From Solirubrobacter sp963736505 (GTDB lineage Bacteria > Actinomycetota > Thermoleophilia > Solirubrobacterales > Solirubrobacteraceae), in the NCBI GenBank assembly GCA_963736505.1, contig CAVTOZ010000003.1, positions 1,116,001-1,180,000 of the forward strand: DNA of 64,000 nucleotides, read 5' to 3'. A program made the position numbers and the translations under genes. How positions within the stretch are numbered: position 1 is the first letter of the stretch; each line of letters opens with the position of its first letter. The notes beneath the pieces are model-generated. The model was not told the origin of the DNA and ran no database searches. It was given only the letters and a program-made list of their open reading frames with translations. Below are positions 1 to 12,107 of the stretch, piece after piece.

Positions 1-2826
1 GAAGTCGCCGATCGAGCCGAGCCCGTAGTGGTTGAACGAGTTCATCCCGGCGTCCTGCCAGGTGCCGTCGGGCTTGATCCCGTCCCAGCGCTCCCAGATC
101 GTGGTCGCGCCGCGCGAGATCATGTAGCCCCACGACGGGTAGGAGTCCTGCTCGAGCACGCGATACGCCACGTCGGGGCGGCCGCCGTCGCGCAGGACCG
201 AGAGCAGGAACGGGGTGCCGAGGAACCCGGTCGAGAGGTGGTTCCCCCGGCCGGTCACGTCATCCACGAGCCGCCCGAACGCGACCGCGCGCTGCGCGTC
301 CGGCACGAGGCCGAACTTCAGCGCCAGCACGTACGAGGTCTGCGAGCCCGAGCCGATCGTCCCGTCCGCGTGCACCCAGCGGTTGACGAACGCCGACTTG
401 ATCTGGGCGTACAGCGACGCGTAGGACGCGGCCGCGGCGTCGTCGCCGAGCACGAGCGCGGTGCGGCGCACGATGTCGGTCGAGTAGGCGAAGAACGCCG
501 TGCCGATCAGATCCAGCGGCGTGTCGGCCGTAGCGAGCCAGTCGCCGTAGCCCGACGCGGGCCGGATCAGCCCGCTGCTGTTGGCCTGCAGGTACGCGAT
601 CCAGCGCTTCATCGAGTCGTAGCTGTCGCGCAGCACGCGCGTGTCGCCGTAATGGCGGTACAGCGCCCACGGCACGACCGTGCCCGCGTCGCCCCAGCCC
701 GCGACGCCCTCGCCGCAGCACGTGACCGGCGCCACGTCGGGGAACGCGCCGTTGGCCGACTGCGAGTCGCGCAGCGTCTGCAGCCACTGGCCGAGGAAGC
801 CGGACTCGTCGCCGTTGTAGGCGGCGGTCGACGCGAACGCCTGGATGTCGCCCGTCCAGCCGAGCCGCTCGTCGCGCTGGTCGGCGTCGGTCGGCACGCC
901 GAGGAAGTTCGACCGCTGGCCCCACGTGATGTTGGTCTGGATCTGGTTCACGAGCGCGTTGGAACTCGTGAACGTGCCGAACGCCGGCACGTCGGTGCTC
1001 ACCACGCGCCCGTCGAGCGAGTCGACCGTCGGCGTGCCGGGGAACCCGGTCACCTCGACGTAGCGGAACCCGTGGTAGGTGAAGCGCGGCTCGTAGGTCT
1101 CCTGGCCGCCGCCGCGCAGCGTGTAGGTGTCGGTCTGCTGCGCGCTGCGCAGGTTGTCGCGGTAGAGCGTGCCGTCGGCGTTGAGGACCTCGCCGAAGCG
1201 CAGCCGCACCGCCGTCCCCGCCGGCCCGTTGACGCGCAGGCGCGCCCAGCCGGCGAAGTTCTGGCCGAGGTCGTAGATGTAGGTGCCCGGCGCCGGCTGC
1301 GTGAGCTTGACCGGCGCGAGCGTCTTGATCACCCGGATCGGCGGCGCCTGCGACGGCTCGATCGCCGGCGGGTCGTTGCGCTCGATCGCGCTCGCCCAGC
1401 CGCCGGCGGCGAACCCGGGGGCGTCCCAGCCGGGCTGGTCGAGCCGCGCGTCGTAGGTCTCTCCGTCGTAGATGCCGGCCGAGCGCAGGCCGCCCGTGCC
1501 CGTCTTCCACGACGAGTCGGTGACGATCCGCTGCGAGCTGCCGTCGGCGTAGTCGATCTTCAGCTGCGCCATCAGCGCCGGCGTGTCGCCCCACTTGCGG
1601 CCGCCCTGCAGGCGCCCGGCGTACCAGCCCTCGCCGAGGATCGCCCCGACAACGTTGTCACCGGAGCGGACGAGATCGGTCACGTCGTACGTCTGCGACG
1701 GGACGCGCTTGGAGTACTCGGTCCAGCCGGGAGCGAGCACCTGGTCGCCGACCTTGGCGCCGTTGAGCCGCAGCTCGTAGAGCCCCAGCGCGGAGACGTA
1801 CAGCCGCGCGGAGGTGACCGTGCCGCCGCTGGTGAAGTCCTTGCGCAGGTACGGGTTGGTCTGCGGCGGCAGGCTCACGTTCGAGCCCCAGGGTCCGCTG
1901 CCGTACGTGGCGAGCTCGCGCGCCGGCGTCCACGCCGAGTCGTCGAAGCCGGGCTGCTCCCAGCCGGACGCCGCGGTCGCGGCCGACTTCCAGCTCGAGC
2001 TCGTGTCGAGCGTGACGGCGTCGGCGCGCAGGCGCGCGATGAAGCCGCCCGGCGTCTGGCCGCCGCTCGGGTTGAGCCGGTTCTTGACCTGCACGGCGAT
2101 CGTGTTCGCGCCGGCGTGCAGGTAGGAGTGCACGTCGACGGCCTGCGCGCGCTGCCACGCGTTCTCGTCGGCGTCGCGGATCGGCTTGGTGTCGATCACC
2201 TGCGTGCCGTTGACGTAGACGACCGCCTCGTCGTCGACGGTGAACAGCAGCCGCGCCGAGGCCGGGACGGACGGCAGCGTCACGGCGGCGCGCAGGTAGC
2301 GGGTCAGCGCCGGCAGGTTGTTGACGGCGTCGTCGTTCGTGTACCAGATCCACTTGTCGCCGCTGAAGTTCAGCGTGTCGGCCGCGGCCCCGATCCACTT
2401 GCCCTTCCAGTCGTCGCGCTCCAGCAGCCCGGTCTCGAGGCTCGCGGGATCGCTCCAGGCGGACGGGCTGCCGCTCTCGTCCCACGCGCGCACCTTCCAC
2501 GTGTAGCGCGTGCCCGAGGCCAGCGCGGGGCCGCCGTAGGCGACGTTGCTCGACGCGGACGAGTGCACCTCGCCGCTGTCCCAGACCGCGCCGGACGGGC
2601 CGGACACGATGACCTCGTACGCCGACTGCGAGCGTCCGCGGCCGTCGCCGGTCAGCTGCCAGCCGAGGTTGGGCCGCGGGTCGCCGAGCCCGAGCGGCGC
2701 CGCCTGGCGGTCGGCCGTCAGGCCGGATACGCCGAGCGGCTGCGAGGCCGCCGCGACGCCGGGCGCCGCGAGCGCGGCCGCGCACGCGCACCCCAGCGCG
2801 CCGCGGCGAATTGCCGATGCCAACAA
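1..2826 (-). CDS. secreted alpha-L-rhamnosidase, GH78 (3' end outside window)
   Basis: Hydrolyses terminal alpha-L-rhamnose from glycans or glycosides outside the cell. 942 codons are visible and the frame is still open at base 1, so the C-terminus is missing. The start is TTG at 2826, chosen because AGGAGG lies about 8 bases upstream and the first ~30 residues form a signal peptide (two arginines, an Ala-rich core, then AAAS). Next come an Fn3-like segment, the rhamnosidase N-terminal beta-sandwich domains, and the (alpha/alpha)6 catalytic domain with DQRDERLGWTGD, whose Asp and Glu match the general-acid region of GH78. GYGDWL and WERWD, also typical of the family, follow. It is divergent from the GGDEF/EAL gene, with a 131-base spacer. 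Family assignment is strong; the natural substrate is unknown. Confidence 0.93.
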   Translation of the reverse strand, partial: MLASAIRRGALGCACAAALAAPGVAAASQPLGVSGLTADRQAAPLGLGDPRPNLGWQLTGDGRGRSQSAYEVIVSGPSGAVWDSGEVHSSASSNVAYGGPALASGTRYTWKVRAWDESGSPSAWSDPASLETGLLERDDWKGKWIGAAADTLNFSGDKWIWYTNDDAVNNLPALTRYLRAAVTLPSVPASARLLFTVDDEAVVYVNGTQVIDTKPIRDADENAWQRAQAVDVHSYLHAGANTIAVQVKNRLNPSGGQTPGGFIARLRADAVTLDTSSSWKSAATAASGWEQPGFDDSAWTPARELATYGSGPWGSNVSLPPQTNPYLRKDFTSGGTVTSARLYVSALGLYELRLNGAKVGDQVLAPGWTEYSKRVPSQTYDVTDLVRSGDNVVGAILGEGWYAGRLQGGRKWGDTPALMAQLKIDYADGSSQRIVTDSSWKTGTGGLRSAGIYDGETYDARLDQPGWDAPGFAAGGWASAIERNDPPAIEPSQAPPIRVIKTLAPVKLTQPAPGTYIYDLGQNFAGWARLRVNGPAGTAVRLRFGEVLNADGTLYRDNLRSAQQTDTYTLRGGGQETYEPRFTYHGFRYVEVTGFPGTPTVDSLDGRVVSTDVPAFGTFTSSNALVNQIQTNITWGQRSNFLGVPTDADQRDERLGWTGDIQAFASTAAYNGDESGFLGQWLQTLRDSQSANGAFPDVAPVTCCGEGVAGWGDAGTVVPWALYRHYGDTRVLRDSYDSMKRWIAYLQANSSGLIRPASGYGDWLATADTPLDLIGTAFFAYSTDIVRRTALVLGDDAAAASYASLYAQIKSAFVNRWVHADGTIGSGSQTSYVLALKFGLVPDAQRAVAFGRLVDDVTGRGNHLSTGFLGTPFLLSVLRDGGRPDVAYRVLEQDSYPSWGYMISRGATTIWERWDGIKPDGTWQDAGMNSFNHYGLGSIGDF

Positions 2827-2957
2827 GTTCCCTCTCCTCCTATTTGGTGCTTGTGGTGTTCCGCACGATACAAAACGATCAAGGCTGAACGCAAACGACC
2901 GGTAAACTCAATCGAACGTCCAACGGGCCGATATCCCGGAATGACGTGGACGTACCG

Positions 2958-5573
2958 ATGAAGGCCGAGCTGGAACTGCTCGTCGAGCGGATGCAGGCGC
3001 TGACGTGCGCCACTTCGGCGTACGTGCTGCTGGTCGAAGACGAGGACCTCGTGCAGCGCGCGTCCAGCGGCGCCACCGGCACGGTGCGCGGCTCGCTCGA
3101 GAACGGCCTCTGCGGCCACGCCATCCGCACCTGCGCGCCCGTGCTGTGCGCTGACATCGAGACCGATCCGCGCGCCGATGTCGTGCGCGGGCGCGCCGCC
3201 GGCACCCGCTCGGCGGTGATCGTCCCGGTGCTGTCGGAGGGGATTCCCGCCGCACTGCTGATCGTCTCCTCGGCCGTCCCCGGCGCGTTCGGCGAGCGCG
3301 ACGTCGCCACGCTGGAGCTGCTCGCGGGCGTGCTCGCGGCCGCGCTCGGCCAGGCCGCCGCGCTGAGCGAGCGCACGTTCGCCGAGATCGCCCTGCGCGA
3401 GCACAGCCGCCGGCTGGCGCGCGTGATCGACACGCAGCGCGACATCGACGCCGCCGGGCTCGACCTCGAGCGCGTGATGGAGCTGATCGTCGAGCGCGCG
3501 ATGGACCTGACCCGCGCCGAGGGCGCGATGGTGAGCATGCTCGACGGCGACGAGCTCCTCGTCGTCGCCGCCCGCGGCATCGCGGCCGGGGTCGGCCAGC
3601 GGCGCCCGCTCGCGGACTCCGTCGCCCGCTTCGCGTTCGCCGCCCACGACACGCTGCTGATCTCCGACGCCGCCAACGATCCGCGCATCAACCGCCGCTG
3701 GCAGGCCGCGATCGGCGACACGTCGCACATCTGCGTCCCGCTGTTCGCCGGGGAGGAGCCGGTCGCCTCGCTCAACGTCATGAGCGCGTCGGAGACCGAG
3801 CAGCTGGGCGAGGACGATCGGCGCACGCTCGAGCTGCTCGCCGTCGGCCTCTCCGCCGCCGTCAGCCGCGCGTCGGAGTTCCGCGCCAAGGCGCGCTTCG
3901 AGGCGGTCTTCGCGAGCGCGCTGACCGGGATGATGGTGCTGTCGATGGACGGCGTCATCCTGAGCGTGAACGCCGCGCTGCAGGAGCTGCTCGGCCGCCC
4001 GGTGCAGGAGATCGTGGGCGTCAAGGCCGACTCGTTCGTGCACGCGGAGGACCGCGACGCCGTCGTCGAGCGCGCGTACCGCGTGCTCGCGGGCGAGCTG
4101 AAGTCGACGCTCGAGCACCGCTACGTGCGCGGTGACGGCGACAGCGTGTGGGTCGACGTCTCGCTGTCGGTCGTCGAGCCGACGGAGGGCACCGAAGGCT
4201 TCATCATCGCCGTGCTGCAGGACCTCACGCAGCGCAAGGCCGCCGAGACCGCGCTGCGCGCGCAGGCGGAGCTCAACCAGCACCAGGCGCTGCACGACGC
4301 GCTCACGGGCCTACCGAACCGCACCCTCTTCCGCGACCGGATCGACCAGGCGCTGCACCGCGCGCGCCGCGCCGACGGCGCCGTCGCGGTGCTCGTGCTC
4401 GACCTCGACCGCTTCAAGGAGGTCAACGACTCGCTCGGCCACGCGGCCGGCGACGCGCTGCTCGTCGAGGTCGCGAGCCGGCTCGACGGGATGCTGCGCG
4501 CCTCCGACACCGTCGCGCGCCTCGGCGGCGACGAGTTCGGCGTGCTGCTGCCCGATCCCGTGTCCGTCGACGACGTCGTGATCGCCGCCCGCCGCGTGCG
4601 CGCCGTCATCCAGGAGCCGATCACCGTCCAGGGGCTGCCGCTGTCGGTCGACGCGTCGATCGGCATCGCGCTGTTCCCGCGCGACGGCGGCGACGTCGAG
4701 ACGCTGCTCCAGCACGCCGACGGCGCGATGTACCACGCCAAGCAGGAGAACCTCGGCTGCGCGTTCTACGAGCCGGAGCGCCGCCACGACGACCCGTCGC
4801 GCCTGACGCTGGTCGGCGAGCTGCGCCGCGCGCTCGACGAGCGCGAGCTGGAGCTGTACTACCAGCCGAAGGCGCGCCTGGCGGACGGCTCGGTCGGCGC
4901 GGTCGAGGCGCTGCTGCGCTGGAACCACCCGGATCGCGGCGTCGTGACGCCGGACCAGTTCATCCCGACCGTCCAGCAGACCAGCCTGATCTCGCCGCTC
5001 ACGCTCTATGTCGTCGACGAGGCGCTGCGCCAGGCGGCCGTCTGGCGCGAGCAGGGGCTCGCCCTCGCGGTCTCGGTCAACCTCGCGACGCGCAACGTGA
5101 TGGACGACGGCTTCCCGGTCCAGATCGAGGCGCTGCTCGCCCGCCACGGCGCCGGCGCCGGCGTGCTCGAGGTCGAGCTCACCGAGGCGACCGTGCTCGC
5201 CGACCCGGCGCGCGCCCGCCAGGCGCTCGAGCGGCTCGCCGCGCTCGGCGTCCGCAGCGCGATCGACGACTTCGGCACCGGCTGCTCGTCGCTCTCGCAG
5301 CTGCGCCGGCTGCCGGTGGCCGAGATCAAGATCGACCGCTCGCTGGTGAGCGGCCTGCTCGACGACGCCGACGACGCCGCCATCGTGCGCTCGGCGATCG
5401 ACCTCGGGCGCAACCTCGGCCTCGACGTCGTCGCCGAAGGCGTGGAGGACGCGGCCGCATGGGCACGACTCATCGAGCTCGGTTGCACCTATGCACAGGG
5501 CTTTCACCTGTGTCACCCACTGCCTGGGCATTTGTTGTCACAGTGGGTCGCGAAGTCTTCTTTGAACGTTTGA
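2958..5573 (+). CDS. GAF-GAF-PAS-GGDEF-EAL cyclic-di-GMP signalling protein
   Basis: Predicted cytoplasmic sensor that makes and/or degrades c-di-GMP. It is 871 residues from ATG 2958; a GTG at 2946 in the same frame is an alternative and neither has a good ribosome-binding site. Order: GAF (about 1-140), second GAF (about 160-310), PAS (about 315-430), GGDEF (about 445-610), EAL (about 620-860). The cyclase site reads GGDEF near residue 523. An inhibitory-site RASD stands exactly five residues before it. The EAL domain keeps EALLRW (Glu about 650), the VNLATRN asparagine, ELTE, DDFGTG, the KIDRS lysine, AEGVED and the QGF glutamine, so both domains look active. There are no membrane segments. 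The input ligand of the GAF/PAS domains cannot be told from sequence. Confidence 0.93.
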   Translation: MKAELELLVERMQALTCATSAYVLLVEDEDLVQRASSGATGTVRGSLENGLCGHAIRTCAPVLCADIETDPRADVVRGRAAGTRSAVIVPVLSEGIPAALLIVSSAVPGAFGERDVATLELLAGVLAAALGQAAALSERTFAEIALREHSRRLARVIDTQRDIDAAGLDLERVMELIVERAMDLTRAEGAMVSMLDGDELLVVAARGIAAGVGQRRPLADSVARFAFAAHDTLLISDAANDPRINRRWQAAIGDTSHICVPLFAGEEPVASLNVMSASETEQLGEDDRRTLELLAVGLSAAVSRASEFRAKARFEAVFASALTGMMVLSMDGVILSVNAALQELLGRPVQEIVGVKADSFVHAEDRDAVVERAYRVLAGELKSTLEHRYVRGDGDSVWVDVSLSVVEPTEGTEGFIIAVLQDLTQRKAAETALRAQAELNQHQALHDALTGLPNRTLFRDRIDQALHRARRADGAVAVLVLDLDRFKEVNDSLGHAAGDALLVEVASRLDGMLRASDTVARLGGDEFGVLLPDPVSVDDVVIAARRVRAVIQEPITVQGLPLSVDASIGIALFPRDGGDVETLLQHADGAMYHAKQENLGCAFYEPERRHDDPSRLTLVGELRRALDERELELYYQPKARLADGSVGAVEALLRWNHPDRGVVTPDQFIPTVQQTSLISPLTLYVVDEALRQAAVWREQGLALAVSVNLATRNVMDDGFPVQIEALLARHGAGAGVLEVELTEATVLADPARARQALERLAALGVRSAIDDFGTGCSSLSQLRRLPVAEIKIDRSLVSGLLDDADDAAIVRSAIDLGRNLGLDVVAEGVEDAAAWARLIELGCTYAQGFHLCHPLPGHLLSQWVAKSSLNV

Positions 5574-5591
5574 GCCGCTAGCGTCCACGGT

Positions 5592-6365
5592 GTGGACGTG
5601 GAAGCGCTGCTCGCCTGGTACGGCCGGATCCGCCGCCCGCTGCCATGGCGCGCCACGCGCGATCCCTACGCGCTGCTGGTGTCGGAGGTGATGCTGCAGC
5701 AGACACAGGCGCTGCGCGTGATCCCGTACTACGAGCGCTGGCTGGCCCGCTTCCCGGATCCGGAGGCGCTGGCGGACGCGCCGGCGCGCGACGTGCTCGC
5801 GCTCTGGAGCGGGCTCGGGTACAACCGCCGCGCGCTGTCACTGCAATTCGCCGCGCGCCATGTGGTGACACACGGCTGGCCTGACGATCTCACCGAATTG
5901 CCCGGCGTCGGCCCGTACACCGCCGCCGCGGTCGGCTCCTTCGCGTGGGATCGCGACGAGGCGGCGATCGACACCAACGTCCGCCGCGTGCTCGAGCGCC
6001 GCGAGGGCCCGCGCACGGCGCGCGAGCTGGACCGGCGCGTCGCGGAGCTGCTCCCGCCCGGCCGCGCCGCAGTGTTCAACCAGGCGACGATGGAGCTGGG
6101 CGCGACCGTCTGCCGCCCGCGCGCGCCGTTGTGCGGCGAGTGCCCCGTGGCCGCGGGCTGCGGCCGCCATGTCAGCGCGCCGCGCCGCAGCGCGGCGGTT
6201 CCGTTCGAGCAGACCGACCGCTGGGCGCGCGGGCGGATCGTCGCCGCCCTGCTGGCCGGCGAGCCCTTGCCGGTGGCCGGCGAGCGGCGCGAGCGCGCGC
6301 TCGCCGGGCTCGAGCGCGACGGCCTGGTCGTGCGCGAGGCCGGCGGCGCGGTGCGGCTGCCCTGA
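5592..6365 (+). CDS. mutY: A/G-specific adenine glycosylase
   Basis: Base-excision repair enzyme removing adenine mispaired with 8-oxoguanine. 257 residues from GTG 5592, 18 bases after the preceding gene. It has the HhH-GPD fold, with catalytic Glu at about residue 32 in SEVMLQQTQ, the LPGVGPYTAAAV hairpin, the catalytic Asp at about 127 in DTNVRRV, and four cysteines spaced C-x6-C-x2-C-x5-C for the 4Fe-4S cluster. Family members are usually about 290-360 residues. Here the C-terminal NUDIX-like 8-oxoG recognition domain is absent and replaced by a short segment of about 60 residues. The DivIVA-domain gene follows 55 bases downstream. Confidence 0.93.
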   Translation: MDVEALLAWYGRIRRPLPWRATRDPYALLVSEVMLQQTQALRVIPYYERWLARFPDPEALADAPARDVLALWSGLGYNRRALSLQFAARHVVTHGWPDDLTELPGVGPYTAAAVGSFAWDRDEAAIDTNVRRVLERREGPRTARELDRRVAELLPPGRAAVFNQATMELGATVCRPRAPLCGECPVAAGCGRHVSAPRRSAAVPFEQTDRWARGRIVAALLAGEPLPVAGERRERALAGLERDGLVVREAGGAVRLP

Positions 6366-6420
6366 GCGAATCGTCAGATCCTTACGCGGAACGCGCCCGA
6401 TCGGCCTATCCTGCGCTGCC

Positions 6421-7020
6421 GTGGACCGCGACTCGATCCAGCGCCGCGACTTCCCGACCGGCCGCAAGGGCTACGACCCCGGCGCCGTCGACGAGCACCT
6501 GCGCCGCGTCGCCGACGAGTTCGAGCGCGCGGTCACCCCGCGCGCCCCGCAGCCGATGTCGTCGGGCGCCTCCGAGCAGGTGCGCACGATCCTCGAGGCG
6601 GCCGAGCGCAGCGCGGCCGACCTGCGCGTCAAGGCGGGGGAGGAGGCCGGCGACCAGGTGGCGCGCGTGCGCGTCGCCGCCGACGGGCTGCTCGGCCGGC
6701 TCGACGAGCTCGAGCGCGAGCTCGGCACGCTGCTCGACGCCCTGCGCACGAGCGGCGAGCGCCTCAACGCGGGGCTGGCGGACCTCCATGCCCGCGTGGG
6801 CGGCGTCGAGGCGGCACCGGAGCTCCAGATCGCGCCCGAGGACCTCGACGCCCAGCTCGCGGCCCCCGGGGACGACGAGGCCGGCGCGCGCCTGATCGCG
6901 CTCAACATGGCGCTGAGCGGCACGCCGCGCGAGGAGACGGCGCGCTACCTGGCCGACCACTTCGCGCTCGCCGACCTCGACGGGCTGCTCGACGACGTCT
7001 ACTCGCGGGCGGGCCAGTGA
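6421..7020 (+). CDS. DivIVA-domain protein
   Basis: 199 residues from GTG 6421. The N-terminus (FPTGRKGYDPGAVDEHLRRV) matches the short DivIVA N-terminal segment found in Gram-positive polar and septal scaffold proteins. The middle (about 50-130) is rich in Glu, Arg and Ala with heptad-like spacing, as in a coiled coil, and the last 45 residues form a separate helical tail. The stop overlaps the GTG start of the M32 peptidase (GTGA), so the two are translationally coupled. It is shorter than full DivIVA/Wag31 and could be an accessory paralogue. Role in growth or division is inferred from the domain only. An upstream in-frame extension overlapping mutY exists but lacks domain sequence. Confidence 0.8.
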   Translation: MDRDSIQRRDFPTGRKGYDPGAVDEHLRRVADEFERAVTPRAPQPMSSGASEQVRTILEAAERSAADLRVKAGEEAGDQVARVRVAADGLLGRLDELERELGTLLDALRTSGERLNAGLADLHARVGGVEAAPELQIAPEDLDAQLAAPGDDEAGARLIALNMALSGTPREETARYLADHFALADLDGLLDDVYSRAGQ

Positions 7021-8555
7021 GCGACGCGCCGAAGGAGCTCGCCCGCCTGCGCGAGCGCGCCGCGGAGATCGCCGACCTCGGCGGCGTGGCCGGGCTGATG
7101 CTGTGGGACCAGAACACGGTCATGCCGCGCGGGGGCGCCGGTGCGCGCGCCGACCAGCTGGAGACGATGGAGCGGATCCTCCACGACCGCCTCACCGATC
7201 CCGCGCTGGGCGGCCTGCTCGACGTGCTCGAGCCGTGGGCGGCGTCCGCGGACCCCGACTCCGACGACGTGCGCCTCGTGGCCGCGATCCGGCGCGACCA
7301 CCACAAGGCGGTGCGCGTGCCGACGTCGCTCGCCGCAGAGCAGTCCGGCGCCGCCGCCCACGCCCAGGAGGCGTGGCACATCGCCCGCGAGGCGCAGGAC
7401 TTCGCCCGCTTCCGGCCGGCGCTGGAGCGCGTGATCGAGCTCTCGCACCGCTACGCCGCCTGCTTCGACGGGACGGACGAGTTCGCGCACCCGTACGACG
7501 TCCTGCTCGACGACTACGAGCCGGGCCTCACGACCGGCGAGCTGACCGGCCTGTTCGCGCGCCTGCAGGAGGAGCTCGTCCCGCTCGTCGCGGCCTCGGC
7601 CGGCCTGCCGAACGGCTCCGGCGTGCTCCCCGGCCATCACGCCAAGCCCGCGCAGGAGGCGTTGATGGAGGAGGTGCTCGCCGCCGTCGGCTTCGAGCGC
7701 GAGCACTGGCGGCTGGACCCGACCGTGCACCCCTTCGCCCGCAGCATGGCCGCCACCGACGTGCGGCTGACGACGCGCTGGGAGGAGGACGACCTCGCGA
7801 TGGCGTTCTACTCCTGCCTGCACGAGTTCGGCCACGGGCTGTACGAGGCGCAGATGGACCCGCGCCACTACCGGACGACGCTCGCGGAGGCGACCGGGCT
7901 CGGCGTGCACGAGTCCCAGAGCCGCCTGTGGGAGAACCTCGTCGGCCGCTCGCGGCCGTTCTGCGAGTGGGCGCTGCCGCTGCTGCGCTCGCACGTGGGC
8001 GGCCCGTTCGAGTCGATGGACGCCGCCGCGCTGTACCGCTCCGTCAACCGCGTCGAGCTCTCGCTGATCCGGATCGAGGCCGACGAGACGACCTACAACC
8101 TCCACATCGCGCTGCGGTTCGAGCTCGAGCTCGCGCTGATCGAGGGCCGGCTCGAGGTCAAGGACCTGCCCGAGGCCTGGAACGAGGCGACCAAGCGCCT
8201 GCTCGGCCTCGACGTCCCCGACGTGCTCCACGGCGTCCTGCAGGACATCCACTGGGGCTCGGGGATGATCGGCTACTTCCCGACCTACACGCTCGGGAAC
8301 CTGATGGCCGCCCAGCTGTGGAGCGCGCTGCGGCGCGACATGCCGGCGGTCGAGGACGACATCGCGGCCGGCCGCTTCGCGCCGCTGCGCGAGTGGCTGC
8401 GCGACAACATCCACCGCCACGGGCGCAAGTACGACTCTCGGGCGCTCCTGCGCCGCGCGACGGGAGAAGAGCTGCGTGTGGAGCCGTGGCTGGACTACCT
8501 GCGGGCCAAGCTGCTCGACACCGGCCAGCTGGCCGAGCCGCTCGGGCGAACATAG
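7017..8555 (+). CDS. M32-family metallocarboxypeptidase (Taq carboxypeptidase type)
   Basis: Cytoplasmic zinc carboxypeptidase removing C-terminal residues from peptides. 512 residues, the normal size of the family. The zinc site HEFGH lies at about residue 269, followed some 30 residues later by the third-ligand region GVHESQSRLWEN; both are family hallmarks. The DPTVHPFA and GMIGYFPTY blocks are also typical of M32. No signal peptide. The start GTG overlaps the stop of the DivIVA-domain gene. A 46-base spacer with a possible -10 box separates it from uvrA. Confidence 0.94.
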   Translation: MSDAPKELARLRERAAEIADLGGVAGLMLWDQNTVMPRGGAGARADQLETMERILHDRLTDPALGGLLDVLEPWAASADPDSDDVRLVAAIRRDHHKAVRVPTSLAAEQSGAAAHAQEAWHIAREAQDFARFRPALERVIELSHRYAACFDGTDEFAHPYDVLLDDYEPGLTTGELTGLFARLQEELVPLVAASAGLPNGSGVLPGHHAKPAQEALMEEVLAAVGFEREHWRLDPTVHPFARSMAATDVRLTTRWEEDDLAMAFYSCLHEFGHGLYEAQMDPRHYRTTLAEATGLGVHESQSRLWENLVGRSRPFCEWALPLLRSHVGGPFESMDAAALYRSVNRVELSLIRIEADETTYNLHIALRFELELALIEGRLEVKDLPEAWNEATKRLLGLDVPDVLHGVLQDIHWGSGMIGYFPTYTLGNLMAAQLWSALRRDMPAVEDDIAAGRFAPLREWLRDNIHRHGRKYDSRALLRRATGEELRVEPWLDYLRAKLLDTGQLAEPLGRT

Positions 8556-8582
8556 GTTCGACGAACGCGTCCGCCGCCGCCG

Positions 8583-8588
8583 TAGAAT
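8583..8588 (+). promoter_or_regulatory. possible -10 box of uvrA
   Basis: TAGAAT (5 of 6 to the sigma-70 consensus) lies 14 bases before the uvrA ATG. It would give a very short leader. No convincing -35 hexamer is seen at 16-18 bases upstream, so this is tentative. Confidence 0.3.
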
Positions 8589-8601
8589 CTGAGGCGGTCT
8601 T

Positions 8602-11492
<2,891 letters not shown>

Positions 11493-11496
<4 letters not shown>

Positions 11497-12107
11497 ACGA
11501 CGCGCTGATCGCGGCCGGCCACCGGGTCGGCGCCAAGCAGCTCACGTGGGGGACGGCCGGCAACCTGTCGGTCCGGCTCCCCGGCGGGCGGTTCGCGATC
11601 TCCGGCTCGGGCCTGCGGATCGACGAGCTGACGCCGGACGGGATCGTCACGTGCGAGATCGGCGGCGAGGGCTGGCAGGGCAGCTGCCGTCCCTCGGTCG
11701 AGACCGGGATGCACCGCGCGATCTACGCGGCCCGGCCGGACACGGGCGCGGTCCTGCACTCGTCGGCGTTCCACACCACGCTCGTCGCGTGCTCGACGAT
11801 CGAGCTGGAGACCCCCGCCAGCACCGACACCATGTACTACCTGCGCCGGATCGCGCGGCTGCCGTTCCTCGTCCCCGGCTCGCCGGAGCTCGCGGCCGCC
11901 GTGGCCGAGGCGGCGCGCGACCACGACGCGATGCTGCTCGGCAACCACGGCTCCGTCGTGCTCGGGGCCGATCTCACGGCCGCCGTCAACGTCGCCGAGG
12001 CGCTGGAGCTGATGTGCCGCATGCTCGTCGCCCGCACCCAGGGCTTCCCGCTGCTGCCGATCGCCGAGGAGCTGCGCGCGGACGCGCTGCACCGGATGGA
12101 CGAGTGA
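11493..12107 (+). CDS. class II aldolase/adducin-fold protein with an altered zinc site
   Basis: 204 residues from TTG 11493, which overlaps the uvrA stop. It resembles L-fuculose-1-phosphate aldolase: GTAGNLSVR, a SGSG phosphate-loop region, RPSVETGMH with the catalytic Glu at about 70, and GNHG with the third zinc His at about 152. The usual H-x-H zinc pair is changed. The sequence reads LHSSAFH, keeping the first His (about 89) but with Ser at the second ligand position (about 91). Enzymes of this fold normally need three histidines for zinc, so activity may be altered or another ligand (His 94) may substitute. Substrate unknown. Its stop abuts the stop of the convergent exporter gene. Confidence 0.8.

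Noticed and set aside
28..2961. 977-codon plus-strand open frame
   Set aside because: It is antisense to the rhamnosidase, Arg/Val-rich with no motif. The minus strand gives a clear GH78 protein with signal peptide and ribosome-binding site.
8556..8566. GTTCGACGAAC before uvrA as a LexA/SOS box
   Set aside because: The SOS box of Gram-positive bacteria is GAAC-N4-GTTC. Here the half-sites are in the reverse order with one base between.
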